Shown here one piece after another: positions 33,497-45,642 of a DNA stretch of 64,000 nucleotides. The DNA lies in assembly GCA_001986395.2 (NCBI GenBank), contig MQVO02000038.1:62001-126000 (forward strand). Reading direction: 5' to 3'. Each line of letters begins with the position of its first letter. The stretch's first letter is position 1. The DNA is from Irpex lacteus (Eukaryota; Basidiomycota; Agaricomycetes; Polyporales; Irpicaceae). A model generated the notes under the pieces. The model made no database searches. It was not told where the DNA came from and saw nothing but the letters and a program-made list of their open reading frames with translations. Position numbers and translations under genes: made by a program.

Positions 33497-34497
33497 TCAC
33501 GGCGAGTCCTTCGATGGCGTACTATGCAGTCGTTGTTCCAACTTCTGGAACTCTTCGTTTGCTATTTGCTCCTCCTGGTCGAGAATCTAAGAACAGCCGA
33601 TTCAGAGACTGGGATGAGCCAAGGTGAAGCGATCGACGTACCTGCTCGACACCCTTGACCTCAGGAATGTAATGCATCAACATTCGCTCAATACCACTCT
33701 TGAGCGTCACAGTACTCGAGTCACACCCTCGACAGCTGCCCTTCAACTTCACCTCAACAATCCCCTCGTCCGTGAAGCCTCTGTATTCAATATCTCCGCC
33801 GTCTTCCATGATGGCCGGCCTCACCCTCGTCTCCAACAGTTCCTTGATCATTGCCACAGTCTCGCTGTCCGTGTCCAATATCTTGGTGTCCTGAGGACCA
33901 GCCGCGTCCCGGTCTTCGTCCGACCTGAATAGAGGTTGTCCGGAGGAGAAGAACTCCATGAGGATAGAGTACACTTCTGGCTTGATGACCGACCACGCGG
34001 TCTCTGTGTCCTTTGATACGGTGACGAAGTCGGGACCATAGAAAACTGCGCGAACGCCAGAGATGCCCATGAGACGAATGGCGAGTGGGGATTTGAGCGC
34101 AGAGCGTGTATCGAGGAACTCGGCGCTGCCGTCTTCCATTACTGGTACGCCAGGAATAAACTTGAGCGAGTCATCGTTTGGTGTGGTTTCTGTTTGGATG
34201 AACATTGACCGGTCTGGGAGCCAGGTGTAGATAAACTCAGGATGGCAAACAACACCGTCAAAGTAGACACGTACATTGCATAGGCCGTTCTTGTGCAGTT
34301 GAATGGTGTGAATGGCGAGCAGAAGATGTGAGAAGTGTCTGTCCGCTGAAGAAGCTGGCCCTCCTCGGTGCAGAATGTGAAAGTTGTCTGCGTGCAACTG
34401 ACCCAGGAAAGGCTCGGAAGCTGCAGGACGGCGACTCGAGTTTCGATGTTTTGGCCAGGGTTCGTAGAGTCGATGATACTGCTCTTGAAGTCGCCAT
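33497..34497 (-). CDS. NFU1: mitochondrial NifU-like Fe-S protein NFU1
   Basis: Late-acting carrier that helps load [4Fe-4S] clusters into mitochondrial enzymes. Exons 34497-34275, 34213-33642, 33586-33497 close to 294 aa. The N terminus is a typical presequence (MATSRAVSSTLRTLAK, Arg/Ser-rich, no acids early). The Nfu N domain follows (RSMFIQTETTPNDDSLKFIP, GSAEFLDTRSAL, FYGPDFVTVSKD), then the NifU C domain (RPAIMEDGGDIEYRGF, GSCRGCDSSTVTLKSGIERM) with CxxC at about 235 and 238. The tail is ILDQEEQIANEEFQKLEQRL. The frame is also open upstream to an ATG at 34731 in phase. I chose 34497 because it gives a clean targeting signal. Confidence 0.92.
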
Positions 34498-34750
34498 TTT
34501 GTATTTCTTCTTCGAGCGTAGCTGAGAATGAGAGATGGTGGTCGAGAGACAAGACTTGGTCGACGCGAAATCCGACAGGCGGTATTGGTCATCGTCATTT
34601 CGGCTTTCTAAGGTTAGGGCTTGGTGGCCGGGGGTCTCGGGGATAGCTGTTGACGTATTTGGTAGTCGATCAAGTTCAACTTTGACCGCTTCCACCATCG
34701 TGTCCCAGTTGATTCTAGGCTGTGCCATCATCTACGTGCCATCAGTTACT

Positions 34751-36558
34751 ATGAAAGTATGTAGAGGTATGGTATGGATGGTTTTGCTTGGAGCGAATCT
34801 TCTTCACGGTCCTCCTGGGTATGTTCTGGCAACACCGACGACCTCAAGCTCAAAACAAGTTCATTGCGGCGCAGGGCGCACAACAGAAAATCATAAGGTC
34901 AGTTCTTCTTCGTGCACTTCTGATATACATTCTCTAACCCTTTCAATAGTGTTGCAAATTTTACGACGTCCTAGATGACCTACAAACAAACTTGTGAGCT
35001 AGTCATTCGCTCATCTGCTCCGAACCGCCGGCGGTTGAACGTCGAACGTTCTGTAGATTTAATGGCGGAGAGTGCGACGCGGAAACCAGAGAAGTGAATA
35101 ACTATACAAGTATTTTTGGTCTATTACTGATACTATTCAGGCTCTCAGGGTGTGTTACTGTTATTCCTGAAATATCATGAGCTGCACCTGAGTCGTATTT
35201 AGCTGATGTTCCACGACGCAATATCATACTCGAACACACAGAATGGTACCTTCATGTAAGTAATATATCGTGTTCTTTGGGTAATATTAATACCGAGTAG
35301 GGGCGGGGGTGCAGGTACGTCTCCTGGCCTTTTGTATATATCTAATCTTATGACGACCAATAGATGGGTCGATCGTTGAACACGCAGAAATCGAAACGGC
35401 GTACGGTAGGTCACAATACGACCATGCGACCTATTCCATATCATGCAATGTAATCTTTAGCGGAAAACGTAGGTCTCGACGATATGGCATTTGAGCAACA
35501 GGCCCTGGCACACAAATACTCGGTTCCTTATGGCGATATGTACGTACATTGTCCGACGTCACTTCATGTTCTCGAAATCCTGAAATATCGGTAACTTGGA
35601 GTCTTCACTTCACAGGAGCAGTTGGCCTCTCTAACTGCCCCGGAGCACCTCGACTACGTTTTTTTGCCGGACGAAATAAGACGTCGAAACCTGCTCCTGA
35701 CGGTTTGGTGCCGGCACCTTTCCAATCTGTGGACACTATCCTCGCAAGGATGAAAGACGCCGGATTCAGTCCTGAAGAGCTCGTCACGTTACTAGCGTCG
35801 CACAGTATTGGGACACAACATACGGTCGACCCCACTATCGACGTACGTAGCATGTTCAACTACGCTCATAGCTCATATTAATCGGCGGTTACGTGTAGGG
35901 TATGCCATTAGATTCAACGCCTGCACAATTTGACACACAGTTCTACCTCGAGGTTATTCTTCCGCATACTTCAGACTTCTCACCATTTAAGCAATATTCT
36001 TATATTTTCGTTCAGGTTCTATTTGAAGGGGTTGGTTTCCCGGGAAACGGGTCGAACAGAGGCGAGGCGCTGTCATCTTCGCCACACCAACTGCGCATAC
36101 AATCCGACTACAATCTGGCGAGGGATTCCCGGTACGCTCAGAATTGCGCAAGTGTCGTGATTTCTCGTCTCTTAACGAACGCCCCAGAACGTCCTGCGCT
36201 TGGCAATCTTACATCAGTAATATAGCCTCATTCCATGGCTCCATCCCTGACCTTCTCTGTAACTTACACACTACCTCTCTTCCTAGCCGACCAAGAGAAG
36301 ATGAACCACGACTTCGTCAAAGTAATGCACAAAGTATCCACACTCGGACAAGACATGTCGAATCTCGTGGACTGCTCGGACGTTGTTCCTGCGCCGAAGT
36401 CTCTGCCACGGTTCCAGAAATCTGCGGCTTTACCTCCTGGGAAGTCAATCGACGATATCGAGACTTCTGTAAGTTCGTATCTGCGTCACCTCATGTTTTA
36501 TGTTCTAACTTGGGACTGTACCACACAGTGTGCTGGACATAGTCTCCCGTTCAGCTGA
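34751..36558 (+). CDS. class II heme peroxidase, generic type
   Basis: Secreted fungal peroxidase of the lignin-peroxidase superfamily. Fourteen exons close to 358 aa: 34751-34897, 34950-34993, 35057-35093, 35141-35149 (9 nt), 35203-35255, 35301-35314 (14 nt), 35364-35405, 35461-35539, 35602-35842, 35899-35952, 36016-36131, 36188-36216, 36287-36468, 36529-36558. A hydrophobic signal peptide leads to GGECDAETREALRLMFHDAI (distal Arg79 and His83), GGGADGSIV (Ca site), AVGLSNCPGAPRL, LLASHSIG (proximal His about 209) and DSTPAQFDTQFYLEV. Of the Mn-site acids only one Glu (EALR) remains: Ala is at the first Glu position and His at the Asp position after the proximal His. The catalytic surface Trp position (five before the proximal His) is Thr. 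Hence a generic peroxidase rather than Mn, lignin or versatile type. Confidence 0.92.
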
Positions 36559-37412
36559 TTTTTGGCGTTCCGAATCCCCTCTTGCAGCTTGAAGAATCTG
36601 ATCCTCACGGTACCTTTGCGACATTCTCTACTCCGCTCCTACAGAACAATACGCACCCAAGAGCTGCAAATCCGCAAATCTGCACGTCCTAACACTACCG
36701 CACACTCCTTCTGCCCATCATAATTACGTTTTCCTTGTCGCCTGCAATCATGCCCTCGCAGGTTTCGTCCATGTACTTGATTATGTTGATTCCTTACTTA
36801 TAATTTGCTGGTGTATCTTGAATCTCTGAAAACTGTACGTTCAAGAGCTCGCAAAGTGCTGAAGCATGGGCGCCGGTAAGTGGATGAAGTAATGCAGATT
36901 ATGTAAGTCACAAGCGCCCATTAAATGGCGAAGAAAAGTTGCTTTCGTAACTTTCGTTCATCGCCATGACTGCCTATGACTTGGTTGAGAAGTGTTTATC
37001 CATGCTATGTGAGTAACATTGGCATGCATTGTGAGAGCCATTAATGAATAATATGCTCTACAGGATCTTGTTCCGCGAGTCTGATAAACTTGAAGGGAAT
37101 ACGAGCGAAAAATTATAATAGTCAAGTGGGATGGCCGCAGCCAACACGTCCTATCACAATGTTTTCACCTACATTTCCTACGCTTTCTAAGTGGTCCCTA
37201 ACACAGGACATGAAGGCCATCGGACGTCAGCTCAGAGCTCTGCGCAAGTGGCTGGTCAACAAGCGGTACGTGGCTGGCATCCAGCTGGCTGACGACCTAC
37301 AGTGCATAAGAGGCGTACCTCGCTAGCTGAGGCCTACTCACTCCGGGTTTTCTGCACGCGTCTCGCACTCTTGACGAGTACCTTCCCCCTGCCTCTGTTG
37401 AACAGATACACA
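36559..37412. other. intergenic between peroxidase and LPMO
   Basis: Same-strand neighbours. The LPMO promoter should lie near 37300. No gene recognised. Confidence 0.45.
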
Positions 37413-38671
37413 ATGCAGCTCCTGACGATCCTTCTCCTGGCCGCGCTTGTGGAGCAAGCCTCCGCTCACGGCTACGTGAACCAAATCGCTGTCGACGGGA
37501 AGTGGTATGCTGGGAATAAGCCTGGAAGCAACCCGCAAGGTATGTTAACCCCTTAGACCTTATGAAGTAGAGTATGGAAGTTCACCAGGTGTACTGTCGT
37601 GCAGGACTGAGTCCTATTCGACTTATATCTGACGGCGGGCCGTTGCAGCTTCAAAGCTCGGATGCAGTGGACTTCGTGTGCGGAAAGAATGCGACCAAGG
37701 CTTCTTTGGTTGTACCGGCCAATGCAAATAGTCGTATCGCCTTCAATTGGGTGGGCATGGACGGCGTGTCTGCAGTAAGTTCTTTACTATCTATACTACG
37801 CGAAATTTCAACATAGCGATCATTCGATTAGTGGATACACCACGTAGGGCCATTGATCACGTACATGACCTCCTGCGGTTCTGTTACTTGCGATGATTTC
37901 GAGCCGACTGTCGAGACGAAGTGGTTCAAGGTTGCACAGCTGGGTCAGCTGCCGAACGATACGAGCCGATGGTTTCAGGAGGCTATATCAGGTGGGTATA
38001 TGCATACTGAGAGGGAGCGTATGAACTGACTTTTGTGCAGTCAGCAAAGCAACATATATCTTCCAACTGCCAGACGGGTTGGCTTCAGGAGGATACCTTG
38101 TTCGACACGAGGTATGTGTGTTTTTGAGCGTTGCTGGTGTATATCTGACACAGTCCTAGTTGATATCCCTTCAGAACGCCGTATCGCCTAATGGTATTGA
38201 ATTCTATCCTATGTGTATGCAAATACATGTTGATAGCGATGGACAAGAGGAGCCAGATAGCGCAGTGGCCTTCCCGACCTCTTACAACTCCAGTTCTGAC
38301 GGTCTTATCTTCGACGTAAGTACTCATTAATGACATTTCGCAAGTAGGGCACTGATTTCATATAGACTTACACACCACCCGTGCCTTCATATACGTTTCC
38401 CGGGGGTCCTTTGTCCAACTTACCTGCTTCCGGGCAAGGCCTGGGACCTGCAGCACCTCCACCACCTGCGTTCCCGACCAGCACGCAAAAGCAGCTTGCT
38501 GCCTCAGGGTCATCGTCGTCTTCGCCGGAGGAGAACAGTCCGACTGCAAGCGGACTTTGCACGACACCTACCTCCGCAAGTCAGCCTCGCTGCCTGACTA
38601 AACGCAAGCCGGGTCTTCGGTATCGGGCGGTCCACTTTGTTCAACATGCCGGTTTCCGTGGGACTCGGTGA
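37413..38671 (+). CDS. AA9 lytic polysaccharide monooxygenase
   Basis: Copper enzyme cleaving cellulose or related glucans oxidatively, outside the cell. Six exons close to 329 aa: 37413-37539, 37605-37774, 37832-37991, 38041-38111, 38160-38315, 38366-38671. The signal peptide MQLLTILLLAALVEQASA is cut before His19, the first copper ligand (HGYVNQIAVDG). The second His is in WIHHVGP (about 102-103). The C-terminal AA9 blocks GGYLVRHE, NGIEFYPMCMQIHVDSDG and FPTSYN are present, and then a Pro/Ser-rich linker. No CBM1 domain is seen; the last 40 residues are basic and unusual, so a missed final intron is possible. Next to the peroxidase, same strand. Confidence 0.92.
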
Positions 38672-39845
38672 GGCATACTTAGGAACGTTTCGGCGGGGCT
38701 GCATGTAGACGTGTTGTTTCAAGAATCACAAACTGACTCTCGTTGCGACAGTTACTGCACAGGCTGCACGGTGGACTGTGGCCGAGGTGCGGGTAGGTAC
38801 TCATAGACTCTGGCTGACTGTGGATGTGGATCCACAGAACCTTGAAACACGATAATACGCGCTCTGAGACCGGTGATGGAAGGCTAATTGTGTCCGGCCT
38901 CGTTGAATTCACGCCACTGTCCTTGTTCACGTACAGAGCTATCGCTTGCTAGGGATACAGCTCATCCACTCAGCCAAAATGTACGCTCACTTCCGGGCAC
39001 ATACATATGTAGACGAGGTCGCATTCAAGAGCCCAACTGCAAATGCTATTTCTGGAACTCCCGTGGGGCGTCTACAAGATGTACGTACGTTCGCAGTACA
39101 GCCACATCGAGCGCCGACACTACTAACACTGTTATGCTATCAATCAACCAGATGCTGTTGCAATAATGAGTTGCCAATGATGATGGCAATGCACGGTGAT
39201 CGTTTGCAACCCGATAATCGGCTGGTAACATGACATAACGGTACGGTCAAAGGCGCAATAGCGCCATTACTGTTACTGAAGATTCTGGCTTGTTGAACAA
39301 CCGCCCTCTACGATGAGTTCTACACACTCTACGCTGTCGATGCTGGCATCCGAGAAGGCGATGTATGTTTAACCAGACATAGACGATCTGACACTGAACG
39401 GCCCATACAAGCCTTCGTACCCCCGTTCCTTTCGTGGAGCGACGACAGTGCCTTACATACTGAAACATCGGCGAGTTTGATTCTTGATGTGTATCCTGAC
39501 TTGACAGCGCCAGCGGTACCGCCCGTCTAGAACATTGCCTTGTTCAATGGGGGAGCACATCTGCCGGGACAGCTGTATGACGCGAAGGCACACGTATAAG
39601 AAGAGTGTCGAGTCTACCGTGGAACCCCAGCTCTGAGAGTCCTTTCGTTTCTACCGTCGCAAGCCAAGTCAGCACTGGTTGGTGAGTATTGACTTGAGCT
39701 TCTTCCAAAACCCGTTCTTCTGACATCTTTTCATTAGCTTTACTTGATCTTTTCCCCATTCGCACATTAACGACTTCGTTTTACTACACACTCTCTATCA
39801 CGACTACTCTTCCGTTTATCTTATCATTTTAATCGTTTAGTCAAG
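38672..39845. other. intergenic, with unassigned short frames
   Basis: Open stretches near 38890-39240 and near 39405-39530 (a frame ending DLTAPAVPPV) have no family that I recognise. They may be relics of a decayed gene. Confidence 0.35.
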
Positions 39846-41714
39846 ATGCGTTCCTCCTCCGCCGTCTTCGTTCTCGCCGCCGCTGCCGCCGTCGCCCCGG
39901 CTTTTGCTGCTCCCGTATCCCAGCCTTCCTTCGCCCGCCGCCAGACTACTGCTACTCCCGCCGACAGTGATGCTATTTCTCTTGGTACCATTGGTACCAT
40001 CTTCTCCCTCGGTGCACCTGTCGTCAGTGGCATCATTGACCACTTCAAGAACAACGGCCAGCAGCGCCGTGAGCTCATGGACCTCCTTGCTCGTGCCGAG
40101 GTCGATGAGTCCGGAGCTCTCAAGCTTGGGGATGCCGCCAACATTGCTAGCATTGGATCCAGCGTTGTCAGCGTCTTCCACAACTTGTTTGGCGGGTACG
40201 TCATCCCGACGAGTGACACCCCTGCATGTGCTAACAGATCCGTATAGTAACAGTGGCCAACAACGTCGCGAAGAAGTTATGGAAATCCTTGCTCGCGCTG
40301 AGGCCGAGTCAGACGATAGCGGTGCCATTAAGCTCGGCAACGTCGCTGACATTGCCAGCATTGGCTCAAGTGTCGTAAGCGCATTCAGCCATCTGTTCGG
40401 CGGGTAAGTGCATTTAATGGTTTCGTCTGATTGTACATGTTTCTAACGCTTTCGTTCTTGCAGCTCCAGCCAACAACAGCAGCAACGCCGAGATGAGCTC
40501 GGTGCCCTCTTTGCCCGTGCTCAGGACGAGCTCGATCAAAGCGGCGCCATCTCTTTCGATACTATCAAGAACATTGGGTCTATCGGTGGCTCAGCTATCA
40601 GTATCTTGCACAACCTCTTTGGCGGGTAAGCTAATTTACTGTGACAAAAGTTGATGCTCGACTAACTCTATTCTCAGCTCCAGCAATCAGCAGCGCCGAG
40701 ATGAGCTCGATGCCCTCTTCGCTCGTGCTCAAGACGAACTCGATCAGAGTGGTGCCATTTCCTTCGACACAATCAAGAACATCGGTTCCATTGGTGGATC
40801 TGCTATCAGCATCCTGCACAACCTCTTTGGGGGGTAAGTTGCATTAACTTTTTGTATGAACGCATTTAACTGATGTAAACTTCAGCTCGAGCAACAACCA
40901 GCAACGCGACGTTGCTGACGACAAGCTCAAGGCTCTGAGTGATATGCTTCGCCCGAAGTTAGGATCCCTCGGCCAGCTCTCTTATCGTCAGGATACTGGT
41001 GCGGACCAGAGCGACGCCATCTCTCTCGGTACCATCGGTACCATCTTCTCTCTCGGCGCGCCTGTCATCGGCGGTATCATCGACCACTTCAAGAACAACG
41101 GCAACCAGCGTCGTGAGTTCGAAGAGCTCTTGGCTCGCGGCGATACCAGTGGTGCATTGAGCACGCTACTTCCCATCATCCACCGCATTCCCTTGCACAT
41201 CGGCGTGCCCAAGGTTGCTCGTCAGCAAACCGATGTGGATCAAAGCGACGCCATCTCCCTCGGCACCCTCGGTACCATCTCCCTCGGTGCGCCGGTCTTG
41301 GGTAGCTTTATCGACCATTTCAAGAACGGCAACCAGCAACAGCGCCGCGAGTTCGAGGAAATCCTAGCTCGTGCTGACGAGAGCGGGTCCCTGAGCACTT
41401 TGTTTCACTTGAACAACTGGACTCCGGGACTCATTCAGCATGGCGCCCAGCTTGTCGCACGTCAGGAGACTGGTGCTGACCAGAGCGACGCTATCTCTCT
41501 TGGTACCATTGGCACCATATTCTCTCTCGGCGCGCCTGTCATCGGCGGTATCATTGACCACTTCAAGAACAACGGCAACCAGCAGCAGCGTCGTGACCTC
41601 GAGGAGTTGCTGGCCCGTGCGGCGATCGGTATTGATCAAGTCTCGGGTTTCAAGCCCATTCCTCTTCACACTTTCGCGTTGCCAGTGGCTAACAGCTTGA
41701 ACGACCTCGACTAA
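39846..41714 (+). CDS. secreted exon-repeat protein A, 550 aa
   Basis: Unknown function. Five exons close: 39846-40195, 40248-40403, 40464-40625, 40678-40833, 40886-41714. All internal introns have phase 2 and all internal exons (156, 162, 156 nt) are symmetric. Signal peptide MRSSSAVFVLAAAAAVAPAFA is followed by SFARRQT. Two module types occur. Type 1 is SDAISLGTIGTIFSLGAPV followed by a IDHFKNNG tail, seen once in exon 1 and three times in exon 5. Type 2 is a LLARAE-acidic-SGAI/L...IGSIG/IASIG...HNLFGG unit, once per exon 1-4. Module borders carry QQRR. Ends SLNDLD. Paralogue B at 59.2-60.65 kb. Amphipathic Gly/Ile-rich modules and dibasic junctions suggest a processed precursor, which is inference. 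Confidence 0.85.
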
Positions 41715-42088
41715 ACGATTTCTCTGAAACGATCCTCATGACTTATTCTTATTAGTACAACGGATTATGTAGACTGTCAAGACTGTGTAGTTACCTTTTA
41801 ATATTGCGAATGCGACGGTAGAGCTCTTAGCTCATTTAAATACATTTATCCGGCGTGATTTTGCGGTGAATCAGAGGAGGCAAGTTAGCACGCTCTTCTT
41901 TCTGCTGTTCAGTCCCCTTCTGTCCCGTCTAGTCAGATCTCACATTCGACGGTCTCATCTAGATATGGTCAGAAGAATCTCGAGTAAGCAGATATATGTA
42001 CATGTTTCGACAAGTTACAAGATAGGGCTACAGTATTTTTACAATGGAATGCTGCTAGTTAGAGCTTAGCTGCACAAGTCCGGGAGGT
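41715..42088. other. intergenic
   Basis: Convergent 3' ends of protein A and the MYND gene; nothing else seen. Confidence 0.4.
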
Positions 42089-42940
42089 CTAGAATGCCAC
42101 CTTGAAGCAGCCAAACTTATGACTGGCCTTCCAATCGCGCTTTTGACAGCCCTGGCTACAATACCTGACTGCTTTGCAGTTCGAACACGTCAGCTCGGCG
42201 TCCTCCATACACACCACACAGACATCCTCCCCCGACGAGCTCTCCAAAAACTCCCGCGACGAAGTGAGGTAATACCCTGTGGGGCACACATATTTCTCGA
42301 GCGTGTTCAGCAACCCGTCGAATCTCGCTATCTCCGTGCGTTGGAAAAAGTCGAGGGCCTCACTGTTTTCTGTGGCCTTGTGGAGCTCCGCGACTTTGGC
42401 GGAGAGGCGTTTTCGTAGGTCCGCGTCCAGGCAAGATTGGCCATCGTCCCCGACAGATGTGTCGCACCATATCATGGAAGTGGTGAGCAAGGAGCAGATG
42501 TGGCCAGGCCCGCTCGGTCGCTTCCAAGGGATGCCGTCAACGAATGCAGTGGTAATGATGGTGGGGATATCTGCTATCAGGGATTTGTTGCGGAGAAAAC
42601 GCCGGAAGTAGGGGTTGACTTTGGGCTCTGGGAAAAGAGAGAAGATTTGTATGTAACTCGCCAGCGCGATCCGCTGAGTCTTTGGGTCGAGTTTTCGCAA
42701 AGCGGTGGCTAATGCTGGGAGGTGCGCGGCGCAAAAGGCCTTATATATTGCGTCCAGAGTTGCACGAGGGAGAGCGGTGAGAGCGTTGAGCTGAAAGACA
42801 AGATGAGATGTTATGCATGTACTTTCCCCATGCCATACGGACCTGACTCTGTAGCTCTTTCTCTTCTTCTGGGGTAAAATCTGTGTCTACTGCAAGCGGC
42901 GTGTCAAGGAGGACTCCTGGAGGAGCGCATTCTTGGCTAC
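42089..42940 (-). CDS. MYND zinc-finger protein, N terminus unresolved
   Basis: The main exon is 42790-42089 (234 codons with stop), preceded by an exon ending at 42843 that reads ...VDTDFTPEEEKELQSQ. The C-terminal MYND finger is complete: CVVCMEDAELTCSNCKAVRY then CSQGCQKRDWKASHKFGC. The upstream helical part (LNALTALPRATLDAIYKAF, IALASYIQIFSLFPEPKV) matches the uncharacterised MYND proteins common in Agaricomycetes; MYND fingers bind proline-rich peptides. No ATG occurs in the frame of the upstream exon before about 42935. The nearest ATG frame (about 43003) is shifted, so another intron or a frameshift lies there. Confidence 0.75.
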
Positions 42941-43578
42941 TAGTTGTGCCATTGAGACGGCTTCTTTCTTAACATCATCCTTCTGGTTCACCCTTCCGTT
43001 CATAGTCACAGTCTCCCTTGTTTTGTCGGTTGGTTGGCGGGGTCTGAGGATGGCAGTAATAAAGGTCGTCACGGTGGCGTGAACGTAATGAGGAAAGACT
43101 GACGCCGATAAGATCTTCTCGGGTAAGCCTGCATGTAAGTACTACTCTTGTCTTCATGTTTGTCCGACTCGCAGCTGCTATCGCTTTCTGTCACACCTCG
43201 TACTATGGTATAGTAGTAGTGTTCCGTTATGCCTCACAGCAGTGTCTTGACAAATATACTGGACGTATCCTTCAAATCGCTTCCCTGCGTCTTTACTGCT
43301 TGCTAGTACCCTTCAGTAGAACACAAACAATCGAAATTTAACTTTGCCAGGTTACATATAGTAGAGTGCAGAACATGCACACTAACTCCTCCCTGACACT
43401 GTGTAATAAACTGCACAACGTCGGCCTCGCTTGACGAATGCACTGTTTACATGGCCGGCTGCCTCAAAAGCCCAATTCCGAGAACGCCCTCCAAGCTCCC
43501 ATCGTGAGGAACCGTATCGCGAGGGGTCATTGAGCGATGTCCCTTCCATCCAGGTACGCTCTATGTGCACATGTACAA
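42941..43578. other. 5' region of the MYND gene and 3' flank of carbonic anhydrase
   Basis: Probable first exon and promoter of the MYND gene toward 43100. Nothing else recognised. Confidence 0.4.
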
Positions 43579-44516
43579 TCAGCCACATGCAGAAACAGGT
43601 ATTTCGAGCACGAAATCAGAACCCACCCAGTGCTTCGGCTCCGGTCCATACTTCGACACACCCAGATCCTTCACCAACCCGGTTTCAACGTCGTACACCC
43701 ACCCATGAACGCCCAGCAAATGGCTTCGACCCTCATGCGCCCAAGCCCTCTGCACGACTTTGCTCTTCATGACGTTCTCCACCTGTTTTTTGACGTTTTC
43801 CTCCGTCAACTCTTCCACGCTCAGTGCCTTCTTCCCTTTAACGGCAATATGACGCAGATCGGCGAGCCACTCGTCCAATGGTGCAGGTGGAGGCCACGAA
43901 GTGCTATGGAAAGGCTCAGTTAAGTGGGGTTCACGATCGAGACTACGCTTGGGGAAGGATTTGCTCTTTGTTGGAGAGTCAGCGTCGACGCAGACGGCGA
44001 GAGCACCGCAGTTCGTGTGACCTGCGACGATGATATGCTCGACACCTATCTCAGTGATAGCGTGCACGAGAACCGACTGGAGGTTTAGGTCGTGCGGGTG
44101 TACTTGGCTGTAGCAAGGGATGTAATGATTGAGATCATTATCCAGATGTGCAAGAAAGGATGTACGTACTTTGCGACATTTCGATGACTGCATATCTGGC
44201 CTGGTGCACCACCGAGAATAGTGGTTTCGGGAACACGTGAATCTGTGCACCCAATCCACAGAATCTGCATCCAGTAGGAGATATTGTCAGGTCTTGTCTT
44301 ACAAACCACTCAAGGGCATAGAGCAACGTTACCACGAGTCTCGAATAAAGCACGAACCTTGGGGTGTTGGACTTTGCTACCCTCGGAGAAGAAAGTAGGT
44401 TCTTGCTTTTTGACTTTCTGTGCCCACTCTATGTTTTGCTCGACCAGCTGGCGTAACGTTTCATCCTGGATGTTTTGTACGTTGGCTGGTACTTCGGTGA
44501 TAGCGTCTTGTGACAT
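43579..44516 (-). CDS. beta-class carbonic anhydrase
   Basis: Interconverts CO2 and bicarbonate. Exons 44516-44358, 44264-44170, 44107-43579 close to 260 aa. Zinc ligands and catalytic dyad are visible: [12 protein letters not shown] (Cys59, Asp61, Arg63) and VAGHTNCGA (His115, Cys118). [16 protein letters not shown] and [16 protein letters not shown] are the typical beta-CA surroundings. The C-terminal segment [20 protein letters not shown] is the family strand region. No targeting peptide is obvious, so cytosolic location is likely. Length and motifs are normal. Confidence 0.93.
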
Positions 44517-45642
44517 CTACGAACAAATCGGTGGTGTAATTCAGTCTATGTTCGGTAGGAGGGGTTGTGAAAGACAGGAGGCGCACCTTTGCGAGTTTCT
44601 CGAGGTTTTAATCGCACACTTTGCTCGAGACGATATATTTATAGCCCGAGAGTGTGATAACCCGCGGAGGCGGAGAAAACAAATGTCGACATGTCAGAAA
44701 GCATGTGTTTCGGGTGACATCTCAATTTGTTGAGTCCTCATGGTCGCTGTTCGTGAGCACCGATAAAGCTTCGATAAAGAGTGGTGTAAAGCAAGATAGG
44801 ACATTCATGATCGGCGGCGGCTCCATACAGGTGAAGCATTATATTCTGTAATCCGAGCACTCATCACCATGGCTTCTATGTCATGAACCTAAACTACGTA
44901 CCTCTCGGCTAATTGGTGTTCTCCTAATTCTCGCGGGGAGTGGTATGCGAACCAACCTCACAACTGGGACGGGACGTCCGAAGCCACCGCATGGTTCATC
45001 CGCCGTCCCGCATACCAAGATAGCTTGAGCACGCAAATCTATGCAAATTCGCCATGAGAGCCATATGGGCAAGACGAGTCTAGATTGAAGCGATAAACAA
45101 GCTTGTGTGTGCTCGTCTTGTGTTTAAAGCAGATTCAAAGCGTACCTGAAGGGGATCATGCCTCTCCGAGCGTGTGCAGGTGATAATAGCACACGCGGCC
45201 GAGTACCTGGTTTCTGGACATCCTAAAGTGACTTTGGAGCCGCTCAGGTCAGTGAAGTCAATCTTCATAAACTTAGCATCGTTCATGGTATCGGAAAGAT
45301 CGGTATTCACTGGATTCGAATTTGCTCGTGGTGGTTGAGAGCAAAGAAGATCTACCGCGCGCCAATAACTGACAAGGCCCGATCTGCAATCAAATCGAAC
45401 CGAACGCAAGCTGAGGTTATCGATCAACAGCCAGTGCTCTCGAGTTCGCCGAGTCGCATCGTCGTGGTTGCGCACACTCTATCTCTTACCCTGCCTTGCT
45501 TTCTGCTCCTGTCGATAATAGGGGAGTTCAGAGTTCGTTGATTGCGTAGCTTTAGTGACAATGAGCGGAATAGATTCAGATATTACGTGATTGGACATGG
45601 TTACAGCTCATGTTCTTACAGTTGCTTGTACGTAGTATCGTC
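44517..45642. other. intergenic, no supported gene
   Basis: A minus-strand frame at 45080-45475 includes MNDAKFMKIDFTDLSGSKV and GCPETRYSAACAIITC, but no family is recognised and no splice partners fit. Otherwise nothing. Confidence 0.35.
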
